Source: Microbacterium sp. AB
GTDB lineage: Bacteria > Actinomycetota > Actinomycetes > Actinomycetales > Microbacteriaceae
Assembly (NCBI RefSeq): GCF_032878875.1
Contig: NZ_CP118157.1
Coordinates: 2,666,001 to 2,730,000, forward strand
DNA: 64,000 nucleotides
Direction: 5' to 3'
This document shows, in pieces, positions 29,628 through 37,696 of the stretch (position 1 is the first letter of the stretch; every line of letters begins with the position of its first letter). The notes beneath the pieces were generated by a model. That model was given only the letters and a program-made list of their open reading frames with translations, made no database searches and was not told the origin of the DNA. Made by a program: the position numbers and the translations under genes.

Positions 29628-31256
29628 TCACGTGGTCTCGGTCCACGTGTCGTAGAACCACGGGCGCGCCTCATAGGTGGTCCGGAAGTCGTGCACGGTC
29701 GGCTGGACGCCGAACACCTGCGTGTCGTCGATGATCGGCAGCGCGTAGGCCTGGTCGACGACGTACCGCTGGATCTCCCCGACGATCTCGGCGCGCCGCG
29801 CGTCGTCCGTCGCCGCCGCCTGCGCGTCGTACAGCCCGTCGAGGGTCGTGTCGGGCTCCGCCAGGAGGAACGCGTCGCTGAACGCGGAGTGGTAGTTCAC
29901 CGTCTGCCGCACCCACGCGTCGGCCTCCGGCCATCCGTTGCGCCGGAGGCCCACGGTCGTGTCCTCGAGCACCGTCGTGTAGTTGGCGTAGTCGGTCTCC
30001 TTGATCTCGAGGTCGATGCCGATCTGCCTCAGCTGCCACTGCACGAGCTGGAACAGCGGCTTGGCCGTGCTGTCGTACACGTCGACGTAGGTCACGATGC
30101 GGAGCGGCTCGCCGTCCTTGAGGCGGATGCCGTCGGAGTCGCGCTCGGTCCACCCCGCCTCGTCGAGCAGGCGGTTCGACTCGTCGGGGTCGTAGGCGAG
30201 CTCGTCCGAGAGGTCGACGTAGCCGAAGGTCGTGGGGGTGACCGTGCTCGTGGCGACCTCCCAGTTCTCGGTGTAGAGGTCGTCGATGATCTGCTGCCGG
30301 TCGATGCCGTGCTGCAGCGCGCGTCGCACGTTCACGTCGTCGAGGAACGGGGCCGACTGGCGGACGTCCCACACGTTGGCGTTGCCGGCGCCCTGAACCC
30401 CGACGACGTCGATGCCGGCCTCCTGCAGGGCCTCCTCCTCGCTCGGCTGGACGTAGCGGATGACGTCGGCCTCGCCCGAGGTCAGCGAGCCGAGGCGCAC
30501 GCTGTCCTCGGTGACGGGGATGATGACGATCTCGTCGAGGTAGGCCTCGCCCTGGTGCGCGAGGCTCGGCGGCGCCCAGTCGTAGCCCTCGCGTTTGGCG
30601 AGGACGATCTCCTCGCCGTACTTCTCCGACTCGACGACGAACGGGCCCGACCCGATGACGCCCGTGATCTGCGACTGCTCCTCGATGCTCGCCTCGATCG
30701 TCGCGTCGGCCACGAGGGAGGTCCGCCAGAAGGAGAGCACGTTGAGGAACGGCGCATACGGCTCCGCGAGCGTGACGGTCACCGTCTGCGCGTCGTCGTC
30801 GGACTCGACGGAGGCGACCTCCGGGAACCAGTTGTTGGCGGGGATGCCGCCTGCGGCGTCTCCGCGCGCCTGCCATTCGAGGTTGCGGCGGACGCTCGCC
30901 GCGTCGAGCGGGGTGCCGTCGCTGTACGTGACGCCGTCGACGATGTCGAACGTGTAGCTCAGGCCGTCGTCGGACACGGTCCATGCCGATGCGATGTACG
31001 GCTGCAGCTCGCCGGTGTCGGGGTCGCGGAAGATCAGGCGGTCGGTGATGTTCGTCACGTACGCGCTGTCCTGCCAGGTGCCGCTCGACTGCAGCTGGGT
31101 GTTGCTCGTGAGCTCCGCGTCGAGGTAGACGAGGGTGCCGCCCTCCTTCTCGCCGCCGCCGGCGTCCGAGGGGCCCGCGCTCGCGCAGCCCGCGAGAACC
31201 GCGGCGGCGAGCGCGAGGGATGCGGCTGCGCGAAGACGACGGGTGCGTGAGGACAT
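29628..31256 (-). CDS. Dipeptide-type ABC transporter solute-binding lipoprotein (family 5)
   Basis: Extracellular binding lipoprotein of 542 aa. Signal peptide with lipobox LAAAVLAGCAS near residue 24. SBP_bac_5 motifs: DRLIFRDPDTGELQPYIASA, SYTFDIVDGVTYSDGTPLDA, DDVNVRRALQHGIDRQQIID and the ending RTTYEARPWFYDTWTET. ATG at 31256 with AGGAGC upstream. First gene of the binding protein-DppB-DppC-ATPase operon and divergent from the SfnB-like oxidoreductase. Substrate unknown; the neighbours suggest a compound split by a flavin monooxygenase. Confidence 0.93.
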   Translation of the reverse strand: MSSRTRRLRAAASLALAAAVLAGCASAGPSDAGGGEKEGGTLVYLDAELTSNTQLQSSGTWQDSAYVTNITDRLIFRDPDTGELQPYIASAWTVSDDGLSYTFDIVDGVTYSDGTPLDAASVRRNLEWQARGDAAGGIPANNWFPEVASVESDDDAQTVTVTLAEPYAPFLNVLSFWRTSLVADATIEASIEEQSQITGVIGSGPFVVESEKYGEEIVLAKREGYDWAPPSLAHQGEAYLDEIVIIPVTEDSVRLGSLTSGEADVIRYVQPSEEEALQEAGIDVVGVQGAGNANVWDVRQSAPFLDDVNVRRALQHGIDRQQIIDDLYTENWEVATSTVTPTTFGYVDLSDELAYDPDESNRLLDEAGWTERDSDGIRLKDGEPLRIVTYVDVYDSTAKPLFQLVQWQLRQIGIDLEIKETDYANYTTVLEDTTVGLRRNGWPEADAWVRQTVNYHSAFSDAFLLAEPDTTLDGLYDAQAAATDDARRAEIVGEIQRYVVDQAYALPIIDDTQVFGVQPTVHDFRTTYEARPWFYDTWTETT

Positions 31257-31393
31257 GTGTGTCTGCTCCTGAGAGACGAGCGCACGTCGCTGCGGACGAC
31301 GGGATGGCGCGGTGCGGGCGGGAGGATCGGATGGCTCCGGGTGCCGCAGAAACCTATCGGCCCCTCCCGGACCGCCGCGGACGGGCGGTAATC

Positions 31394-31409
31394 TTGCGCA
31401 ACGCGCGTT
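31394..31409. promoter_or_regulatory. Overlapping palindromes TTGCGCAA / AACGCGCGTT in the divergent promoter region
   Basis: An 8-bp palindrome (31394-31401) and a 10-bp palindrome (31400-31409) overlap by two bases between the ABC operon and the oxidoreductase genes, upstream of the TAGACT -10 candidate at 31433-31438. They could be an operator shared by both directions. High GC makes short palindromes common, so the call is weak. Confidence 0.3.
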
Positions 31410-31447
31410 CACGGCGCGTCGCATCGCCGCCATAGACTCGCTGCCCT

Positions 31448-32692
31448 ATGAGTGCCTCCGCCCCTCTCCCCCGCCCGGCGACGCTCGAGGAGTTCGACCG
31501 CGCCCTCTCCGGCCTCCTCTCCGAGGTCGGCGCGAGCGCCGCGCAGCGCGAACGCGATCGCGTCCTGCTGCACGACGACGTCGCAGCGCTCCAGGCGCTC
31601 GGCTTCGGCGCGTTGCGCCTGCCCGTCGCCCACGGGGGCCTCGGCGTCTCGTTCGAGCAGCTCGTCCGACGGCTGGTGCGGATCGCGGCGGCCGACTCGA
31701 ATCTCGCCCACGTCTACCGGGGGCACATCGCGTTCGTCGAGGATCTGCTCGCACGCGACGCGGGCGACGCGCACACGATCACCTGGTTCGAGCGCATCGC
31801 GGCCGGCGACCTGGTCGGCAACGCGCAGTCCGAACGGCAGGAGACCGCGGAGATCGCCACGACGCTGCATCGCGACGGCGAGCGCCTCCTGCTCACGGGC
31901 CGCAAGTACTACACGACCGGCAGCATCTACGCCGACTGGATCGTGCTGAGCGCGCTCGACGACGGCGAGCGGGTGCTCGTCTCCGTCTCCGCGCACGATC
32001 CCGGCGTCACGTCCGTCGACGACTGGGACGGGTTCGGGCAGCCCCTCACGGGCAGCGGCACGACGACCTTCGACGCCGTCCCCGTCGACCCCGCGGAGAT
32101 CGTCGTGCCGGGAGGGGACCTCGCCGTCGACGGCCACCGGGCGGCGGTCTTCCAGCTCGTGCTGCTCGCCGTCGTCGCGGGGATCGGGCAGGCGGCCCTG
32201 CGCGACACGCTCGCGTTCGTCGTCCCGCGCCGACGGATCTTCGGCTCTCCCGGCGAGACGCGCCCCCGCGACGACGCCGTGACCCAGGGCGTCGTCGGCT
32301 CGGTCAGCAGCGCCGTCGACGCCGCCACGCGCCTCGTGCTCTCGGGGGCGGCCGACGTCGAACGGGCCGTCGCCCGCCGACGCGGCGGAGAGGAGGACGC
32401 GCTGCGGGACGTGCTCGTCGACGTGTTCCGGCTGCAGCAGGTCGTCTCCCCGCTCGTGCTCTCGGCCGCCACGGAGCTCTTCGAGGTCGGCGGCGCCTCC
32501 GCCGTGAGCCGCGGCGTCGCGCTCGACCGCCACTGGCGCAACGTCCGCACCATCCACTCCCACAACCCGGCAGCGCAGCGACGGCGCGCGATCGGCGAGT
32601 TCGAGCTCAACGGGACGCTGCCGAGGTGGGAGCCCGCGGGCGCCGCGAGGAGCGCACACGACACCGCCGTCCGCGAGGAGAGCCCCGCATGA
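31448..32692 (+). CDS. Acyl-CoA dehydrogenase-fold flavin oxidoreductase (SfnB/DszC-like)
   Basis: Protein of 414 aa with the acyl-CoA dehydrogenase fold: an N-terminal helical domain (GFGALRLPVAHGGLGVSFEQ, SNLAHVYRGHIAFVEDLL), a middle beta domain (LTGRKYYTTGSIYADWIVLS) and a C-terminal helical domain ending RTIHSHNPAAQRRRAIGEFE. The final HNP...R pattern and GRKYYTTG are typical of the DszC/SfnB group, which are monooxygenases or sulfur-metabolism enzymes and not beta-oxidation dehydrogenases; the usual catalytic glutamate is not evident. A TAGACT box 9 bases before the ATG suggests a very short leader. Its stop overlaps the FMN monooxygenase start. Confidence 0.85.
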   Translation: MSASAPLPRPATLEEFDRALSGLLSEVGASAAQRERDRVLLHDDVAALQALGFGALRLPVAHGGLGVSFEQLVRRLVRIAAADSNLAHVYRGHIAFVEDLLARDAGDAHTITWFERIAAGDLVGNAQSERQETAEIATTLHRDGERLLLTGRKYYTTGSIYADWIVLSALDDGERVLVSVSAHDPGVTSVDDWDGFGQPLTGSGTTTFDAVPVDPAEIVVPGGDLAVDGHRAAVFQLVLLAVVAGIGQAALRDTLAFVVPRRRIFGSPGETRPRDDAVTQGVVGSVSSAVDAATRLVLSGAADVERAVARRRGGEEDALRDVLVDVFRLQQVVSPLVLSAATELFEVGGASAVSRGVALDRHWRNVRTIHSHNPAAQRRRAIGEFELNGTLPRWEPAGAARSAHDTAVREESPA

Positions 32693-34062
32693 CCGAGCCG
32701 AAGAAGCTCATCGTCAACCTGTTCGAGATGAACACCCCGAGCCACATCACCCACGGGCTGTGGCGGCTCCCCGACAACAACCGCGAGCGGTTCAACGACC
32801 TCGACTACTGGACCGAGCTGGCGCAGATCCTCGAGCACGGCGGCTTCGACGGGATCTTCCTCGCCGATGTGATCGGCGCGTACGACGTCTTCCGCGGCGG
32901 CCCCGAGACCGCGCTGCGGGAGGGGCTCCAGATCCCCAGCAACGACCCGCTGCTCGTCGTCCCCGCGATGGCCGCCGTGACGAAGCGCCTCGGCTTCGGT
33001 GTGACGTTCTCGACGACGTACGAGCCGCCCTTCGCCTTCGCGCGGCGCATGTCGACGCTCGACCATCTGACGAAGGGGCGCATCGGCTGGAACATCGTCA
33101 CGTCGTATCTGCCGAACGCCGCGCGCAACTTCGGTCTCGACGGCGAGGTCCCGCACGACCGGCGCTACGAGATCGCCGACGAGTACCTCGAGGTGCTCTA
33201 CAAGCTGTGGGAGGGCTCGTGGGACGACGACGCGGTGATCCGCGACCGCGAGCGGGGCGTCTACACCGACCCGACGAAGGTGCGCTACATCGACCATGCG
33301 GGCGAGCACTTCCGCGTGAAGGGTCCTCACCTCTCCGAGCCGTCGCGGCAGCGCACGCCCGTCCTGTACCAGGCGACGGGGTCGCTCGCCGGCATCGCGT
33401 TCGCCGGAACGCACGCCGAGGTCGTCTTCACGGGAGGGCGGACGATCGAGGACTTCCGACGCAACGCACAGGGCATGCGCGACGCCGCCGTCTCGCGGGG
33501 GCGCGCCGGCGACGACGTCAAGTTCGTCGTGCAGGCGGGCGTCGTCGTCGGGAGGACGGAGGAGGAGGCGGCGGACAAGCTGCGCGCCTACCGCGCGAAC
33601 CAGAGCGTCGACGGCATCCTGGCGCACTCGAGCCTGCCGGTCGACCTCACCGCCTACCCGAGGGAGACGCCGGTCGCCAAGGTGCTCGAGGACGCCGGGG
33701 AGGCCGGTGCCACCGGACGCTTCCTGCCCGTCTCGGGCGGCACGGTCGGCGAGGCGCTCGATCGCATCGTCGAGTCGCGCGAGGACCGCTTCTTCGTCGC
33801 GGGCACGCCGAAGGTCGTGGCCGACGAGATCGAGCAGTGGCTCGACGTGGCGGGCATCGACGGCATCAACCTGCGCCAGTACCACTCCTTCGGGACGGCG
33901 CGCGACTTCGCCGAGCTCGTCGTCCCCGAGCTGCGCCGACGCGGGCGGCTGCACGAGGACGGCGAGCCGACGTCCCTCCGCGATCGACTCTTCGGACGGG
34001 GCGACCGGCTGCCCGGGAACCACCGCGGCGCGCGGTACCGGGGCGGGGCGAACCTGGGCTGA
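32689..34062 (+). CDS. NtaA/SnaA/DmoA-type FMN-dependent monooxygenase
   Basis: Bacterial-luciferase-fold (LLM class) monooxygenase of 457 aa that uses FMNH2 from a separate reductase. Family motifs: KLIVNLFEMNTPSHITHGLW, FDGIFLADVIGAYDVFRGG, FSTTYEPPFAFARRMSTLDH, LTKGRIGWNIVTSYLPNAARN (Asn-rich flavin site), VLYQATGSLAGIAFAGTHAE and FVAGTPKVVADEIEQWLD. Close relatives oxidise nitrilotriacetate, EDTA, dibenzothiophene sulfone or dimethyl sulfide. Overlaps the preceding gene by ATGA, and the pair faces away from a dipeptide-type importer, the usual layout of an organosulfur or chelator scavenging unit. No flavin reductase is in the window. Confidence 0.9.
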   Translation: MTEPKKLIVNLFEMNTPSHITHGLWRLPDNNRERFNDLDYWTELAQILEHGGFDGIFLADVIGAYDVFRGGPETALREGLQIPSNDPLLVVPAMAAVTKRLGFGVTFSTTYEPPFAFARRMSTLDHLTKGRIGWNIVTSYLPNAARNFGLDGEVPHDRRYEIADEYLEVLYKLWEGSWDDDAVIRDRERGVYTDPTKVRYIDHAGEHFRVKGPHLSEPSRQRTPVLYQATGSLAGIAFAGTHAEVVFTGGRTIEDFRRNAQGMRDAAVSRGRAGDDVKFVVQAGVVVGRTEEEAADKLRAYRANQSVDGILAHSSLPVDLTAYPRETPVAKVLEDAGEAGATGRFLPVSGGTVGEALDRIVESREDRFFVAGTPKVVADEIEQWLDVAGIDGINLRQYHSFGTARDFAELVVPELRRRGRLHEDGEPTSLRDRLFGRGDRLPGNHRGARYRGGANLG

Positions 34063-34088
34063 GGCCGGCTCGGCTCGGCTCGGAGAGC

Positions 34089-34613
34089 TCACCGCTGGCG
34101 GACGCGTGCCCCCTGGCGACGCACCTCGTGATCCCAGATCGCGCCGGCGATCATCTTCCGGTCGCGGCCCGAGATCACCCTGCGGATGACGGCGACGAGG
34201 AAGATCCCGATGTAGCCGCCGACGGTGTTCGCGAGGACGTCGAACGGGCTCGCGAACCGCTCTGCCAGCAGCGCCCCCTGCAGGAGCTCGATGGCCGCCG
34301 AGAAGACCGGGATGAGGACCCATGCCGTCCAGACCGCACGGGCCGGCATGACCAAGCCGATGAGGAAGCCGAAGGGGGCGAACATCGCGACGTTGGCCGC
34401 GAACTCGAGCTTGCGGTAGCCGAACCAGTACGGCAGGCCGCTGCGGTGGAGGACGCCGAGGAGGTCTTCGATCGCGGCGGAGTAGCCGCGGTCCATCGGC
34501 GTCGGCCACATGGTCGCGAGAAGGATCGCCCCCGTGTACGCCGCGAGAAGGGTACCGGCGACGATCGACCGGGCATGGCTGCGAGGAGGACGGGTCCCCC
34601 GCAGTTCGCTCAT
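34089..34613 (-). CDS. VanZ-like membrane protein
   Basis: Protein of 174 aa with four or five hydrophobic segments and the VanZ-type blocks KLEFAANVAMFAPFGFLIGL, FSAAIELLQGALLAERF and SPFDVLANTVGGYIGIFLVA. VanZ-family proteins are linked to low-level teicoplanin resistance in enterococci, but most homologues have no known role. The ATG at 34613 is preferred over the GTG at 34685 because it has GGGAGG 5 bases upstream and because TATCCT at 34691-34686 would start transcription downstream of 34685. Convergent with the monooxygenase gene. Confidence 0.88.
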   Translation of the reverse strand: MSELRGTRPPRSHARSIVAGTLLAAYTGAILLATMWPTPMDRGYSAAIEDLLGVLHRSGLPYWFGYRKLEFAANVAMFAPFGFLIGLVMPARAVWTAWVLIPVFSAAIELLQGALLAERFASPFDVLANTVGGYIGIFLVAVIRRVISGRDRKMIAGAIWDHEVRRQGARVRQR

Positions 34614-34630
34614 GTCGCCTCCCGTCGTTC

Positions 34631-34648
34631 CGGCCGGAGGACCGGCCG
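34631..34648 (-). promoter_or_regulatory. Hairpin in the VanZ gene leader
   Basis: A perfect 7-bp stem (CGGCCGG / CCGGCCG) with a 4-base loop lies 18 bases upstream of the VanZ start, just before its ribosome site. The predicted transcript from the TATCCT box at 34686-34691 includes it. It may affect translation; no switch partner is visible. The remaining 130 bases up to the CPBP gene hold nothing else I can recognise. Confidence 0.35.
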
Positions 34649-34779
34649 CGGATGTTCGCGCGACGATGGGCGACTTCGTGCGCACAGGATAGCGCCGGAA
34701 GCGGAGCGAACGGCAGAGGGGATTCCCGACGCCGTGTCGTGACGTCTCGCGGCGGCGCGTCGACGACCGCGGACTGCGC

Positions 34780-35538
34780 TCAGCCCAGCACGGTCCCCAC
34801 GACCGCGAGGACGACGTAGCTCGCGTTGAAGACGGCGTGGACGAGGACCGCGCCCCAGATGCGCCCGGTCGTGAGCACGAGGATCCCGCAGGTCAGTCCC
34901 ACGAGCGAGAGCGTCACCGGCTGATCCCACCGGGTCATTCCCGTGACGGCGTGGAGCCCGACGAAGGCGGCGGTGGACGCCACGAGCGCGAGCAGCGCGC
35001 CGTCGACACCGCGCCGAGCGATGCGGAACACCGTCACCAGCACGACGCCGCGGAAGAGGAGCTCCTCCACGACGGGGGCGACGAGGACGGAGAGAAGGGC
35101 CGTCGTCAGCACCGAGACGACGGGGATCTCCCCATCGAGGGTCGCGAAGGCCGGCAGCGCCCCCGAGTCCCCCGCCGCGAGCGCGAGGGAGCCCTCGGCG
35201 ATGCGCAGGAGCAGGCCCAGCGCGACTCCGTACAGGAGATCGGAGGGGCGGAGCTCCAGCAGCCCGCGCGGCCTCCCCCGGCGGAGCGCGACGACGGCAG
35301 AAACCGCCATCGCGACGACGAGCACGAGCGTGCCGACGATCTCCCCGGGCGCGCGAGGAAGATACGCCTCCACGGCGGCGGCGAGCAGGAGGCCGAGCCC
35401 CACGCACACCGCCGCCCACGCCAGCAGGTCCGTCCCCCAGCGACGCGTCGTCCGGCTCCCCGAGCGCCATGTGCGCGCCGATCGCCGCGGTCCTCGGGGC
35501 GGCATCGTCGACGGCGCGTCGCTAGGCTGATCAGTCAC
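34780..35538 (-). CDS. CPBP-family intramembrane metalloprotease
   Basis: Membrane protein of 252 aa with about eight segments. The CPBP/Abi motif pair is present: APVVEELLFRGVVLVTVF (EExxxR) near residue 160, STAAFVGLHAVTGM (F-x-x-x-H region) and the final His in WGAVLVHAVFNASYVVL. In this family these residues hold a metal and cleave within membranes; roles include protein processing and bacteriocin self-protection. GTG start at 35538, 6 bases after a TAGCGT box, so the mRNA is probably leaderless. Divergent from the phosphatase gene with only 30 bases between the two starts. Confidence 0.9.
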   Translation of the reverse strand: MTDQPSDAPSTMPPRGPRRSARTWRSGSRTTRRWGTDLLAWAAVCVGLGLLLAAAVEAYLPRAPGEIVGTLVLVVAMAVSAVVALRRGRPRGLLELRPSDLLYGVALGLLLRIAEGSLALAAGDSGALPAFATLDGEIPVVSVLTTALLSVLVAPVVEELLFRGVVLVTVFRIARRGVDGALLALVASTAAFVGLHAVTGMTRWDQPVTLSLVGLTCGILVLTTGRIWGAVLVHAVFNASYVVLAVVGTVLG

Positions 35539-35544
35539 GCCGCA

Positions 35545-35550
35545 ACGCTA
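35545..35550 (-). promoter_or_regulatory. -10 box of the CPBP gene, leaderless
   Basis: TAGCGT on the minus strand, 6 bases before the GTG at 35538. The opposing phosphatase gene has a TAGGCT candidate at 35523-35528, so the two promoters overlap. Confidence 0.45.
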
Positions 35551-35568
35551 CCCGCGAGGGAGGATCCC

Positions 35569-36156
35569 ATGCCACGCGTCCTCGCCGTCTGCACGGGGAA
35601 CGTCTGTCGATCCCCCCTGACGGCGGTGCTCCTGCGAGCGCGGATCGCCGACCCTCGCCTGTCGATCGCGAGCGCGGGCGTGCGCGCGCTGACGGGCTCG
35701 CCCTTCGACGCCGCGACCGCCCGGGTCGCGCGGGAGCACGGGGCGCGGGAGGAGCACATCGTCGCGCACCGCGCACGGCAGCTGCGCCCGGCCGACCTCG
35801 GTCGCGCCGATCTCGTCCTCGCTCTCTCGCGCGGCCACCGGCGCGGGGCGGTCGAGACCGATCCGTCCGTCCTCCGCTCCGTCTTCACGCTTCGCGAGTT
35901 CGCACGCCTCGCCCGTGCCGCCGACGACGACGCCCTGTCGGATGCGGCGTCCCGCGCCGTCGGACCCTCGGCACGGCTCCGGGAGCTCCTCCTGCTCCTC
36001 GACGGCTTGCGCGACGTCGCCGGGCTCCCCGCGGACCGCGAAGACGACGTCGTCGATCCCCACGGTCGCCCGGACCCCGTCCATGAGATGGCCGGCGCGC
36101 AGATCGCCCCCGCCGTCGACCAGGTGGTCCGGGTGCTTCGGGCGGCGTTGAGCTGA
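35569..36156 (+). CDS. Low-molecular-weight protein tyrosine phosphatase (Wzb-like)
   Basis: Phosphatase of 195 aa. N-terminal P-loop AVCTGNVCRSPLTAVLL with the CxxxxxR(S/T) motif (TGNVCRSP region, catalytic Cys near residue 8), then SAGVRALTGSPFD. The usual DPY/DP acid loop near the C-terminus is represented by VVDPHGRPDPVHEM. Starts at ATG 35569 with GAGGGAGG upstream. Lies 90 bases before the chain-length/tyrosine kinase gene on the same strand, so it very likely dephosphorylates that kinase, the standard Wzb-Wzc pairing in polysaccharide export. Confidence 0.9.
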   Translation: MPRVLAVCTGNVCRSPLTAVLLRARIADPRLSIASAGVRALTGSPFDAATARVAREHGAREEHIVAHRARQLRPADLGRADLVLALSRGHRRGAVETDPSVLRSVFTLREFARLARAADDDALSDAASRAVGPSARLRELLLLLDGLRDVAGLPADREDDVVDPHGRPDPVHEMAGAQIAPAVDQVVRVLRAALS

Positions 36157-36246
36157 GCGGCGACGGCCGACCCGCGGCGCCGGGCCGTGCTCTCCGGACA
36201 TCCGCTCTCGCTGTGGCAAGATGGCCGGGATCAGAAGGGGTCTCCC

Positions 36247-37680
36247 GTGGAGCTTCGCGACTACATCCGGATCCTGCGCAAGAACAGCATCCTCATCGCC
36301 CTCATCGCGCTGCTCACGGTCGCGGCCGCAGGTGTCTACTCGCTGACCCGCACGCCGGAGTACGAGGCGACGAGCGAGGTGTTCGTGTCCTCGCAGGCGG
36401 GCACGACCATCGAGGACCAGCAGCAGGGGAACACCTACACGCAGGCGCGCGTGCAGTCCTACGTCACCCTGGCGACCAGGCCGTACGTGCTCGACACCGT
36501 CATCGACGAGCTCGCGCTCGACACGACGGCGACGGATCTCGCCACGCGCGTGACCGCCTCGTCGCCCCTCGACACGACGGTGATCTCGCTCACTGTGACC
36601 GACGAGGACGCCGACGTCGCGGCGCAGATCGCGAACGCCGTCGCGATGAGCCTCACCGAGGCGGTCGATCAGGTCGAGACGCTTCCCGGGACGGAGACGA
36701 GCCCGGTGAAGATCACCCCCGTCAACGATGCCCAGGCCCCGGCGGATCCGGTCAGCCCGAACGTGCCGCTCAATCTCGCGCTGGGCCTCCTCGCCGGACT
36801 CGTGCTCGGCGCGGCGGCAGCGGCTCTGCGCACGATGCTGGACGTGAGGGTCCGTTCCCCCCGCGACGTCGAGCAGCTCACCTCGAGCCCCCTCATCGGA
36901 GCCATCCCCTTCGACCCGCAGGCACGCGATCGGCCGATCATCCTGCACGCGGATCCGGCCGACCGGCGCAGCGAGGCCTTCCGGTCCCTCCGGACGAATC
37001 TCCAGTTCCTCGACATCGAGGGCAATCGCAGCTTCGTCATCACGTCGAGCGTGGCCGGCGAGGGCAAGTCCACGACCTCGGTCAACCTCGCCATCGCCCT
37101 CGCCGACGCGGGCAGGAAGGTCGTGCTCGTCGACGCCGACCTCCGCAAGCCGAAGATCGCCGACTACCTCGGCATCGAGGGCGGCGTCGGGCTCACCGAC
37201 GTGCTGATCGGACGCGTGCGCCTGCCGGACGTGCTGCGCAAATGGGGCCGACATGGTCTCTACGTGCTGCCCGCGGGGAAGGTCCCGCCCAATCCGAGCG
37301 AGCTGCTCGGGTCCCGCCGGATGACGGAGCTCCTCGAGAGCGTGCGAAAAGAAGCCGACGTGGTCATCCTCGATGCGCCCCCTCTCCTGCCCGTGACCGA
37401 CGCGACCGTGCTCGCGCGTCTGACCGGCGGGGCGATCGTCGTCGTCGCCGCCGGACGGACGACGCGCCCTCAGCTGAGCGGCGCCCTCGACGCGCTCGAG
37501 ACGGTGCACGCGAACGTCGCGGGCATGGTGCTGTCCATGGTGCCCACGCGGGGACCGGACGCGTACTACGACTACGACGGATACGGATACGGGTACGGCG
37601 CCCCCGCTCCGGGGGCCGACGACGCGCGCGCCGACCAGCCGGCGACCCGCAACCGCCGCGCCCGGCGCTCCCGTGGCTGA
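36247..37680 (+). CDS. Polysaccharide chain-length determinant / tyrosine autokinase (Wzc/CpsCD-like)
   Basis: Membrane protein of 477 aa that controls polymer length and export. Wzz domain with two membrane segments (LIALIALLTVAAAGVYSLT near 17-35; LALGLLAGLVLGAAAAAL near 180), then a BY-kinase domain: Walker A SSVAGEGKSTTSVNLA, Walker A' KVVLVDADLRKPKIADYLGI and Walker B VVILDAPPLLPVTDA. The tail contains a tyrosine cluster (YYDYDGYGYGYG) for autophosphorylation. Kinase and adaptor are fused in one chain as is common in actinobacteria. GTG at 36247 with AGAAGGGG upstream. It follows the phosphatase gene and is convergent with the glycosyltransferase operon. Confidence 0.94.
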   Translation: MELRDYIRILRKNSILIALIALLTVAAAGVYSLTRTPEYEATSEVFVSSQAGTTIEDQQQGNTYTQARVQSYVTLATRPYVLDTVIDELALDTTATDLATRVTASSPLDTTVISLTVTDEDADVAAQIANAVAMSLTEAVDQVETLPGTETSPVKITPVNDAQAPADPVSPNVPLNLALGLLAGLVLGAAAAALRTMLDVRVRSPRDVEQLTSSPLIGAIPFDPQARDRPIILHADPADRRSEAFRSLRTNLQFLDIEGNRSFVITSSVAGEGKSTTSVNLAIALADAGRKVVLVDADLRKPKIADYLGIEGGVGLTDVLIGRVRLPDVLRKWGRHGLYVLPAGKVPPNPSELLGSRRMTELLESVRKEADVVILDAPPLLPVTDATVLARLTGGAIVVVAAGRTTRPQLSGALDALETVHANVAGMVLSMVPTRGPDAYYDYDGYGYGYGAPAPGADDARADQPATRNRRARRSRG

Positions 37681-37696
37681 GGAGCCGAGCAGGTCT

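Noticed and set aside
34071..34084. GGCTC repeats after the monooxygenase gene
   Set aside because: A short tandem of CGGCT units in a 26-base convergent gap; too short and composition-driven to be meaningful.
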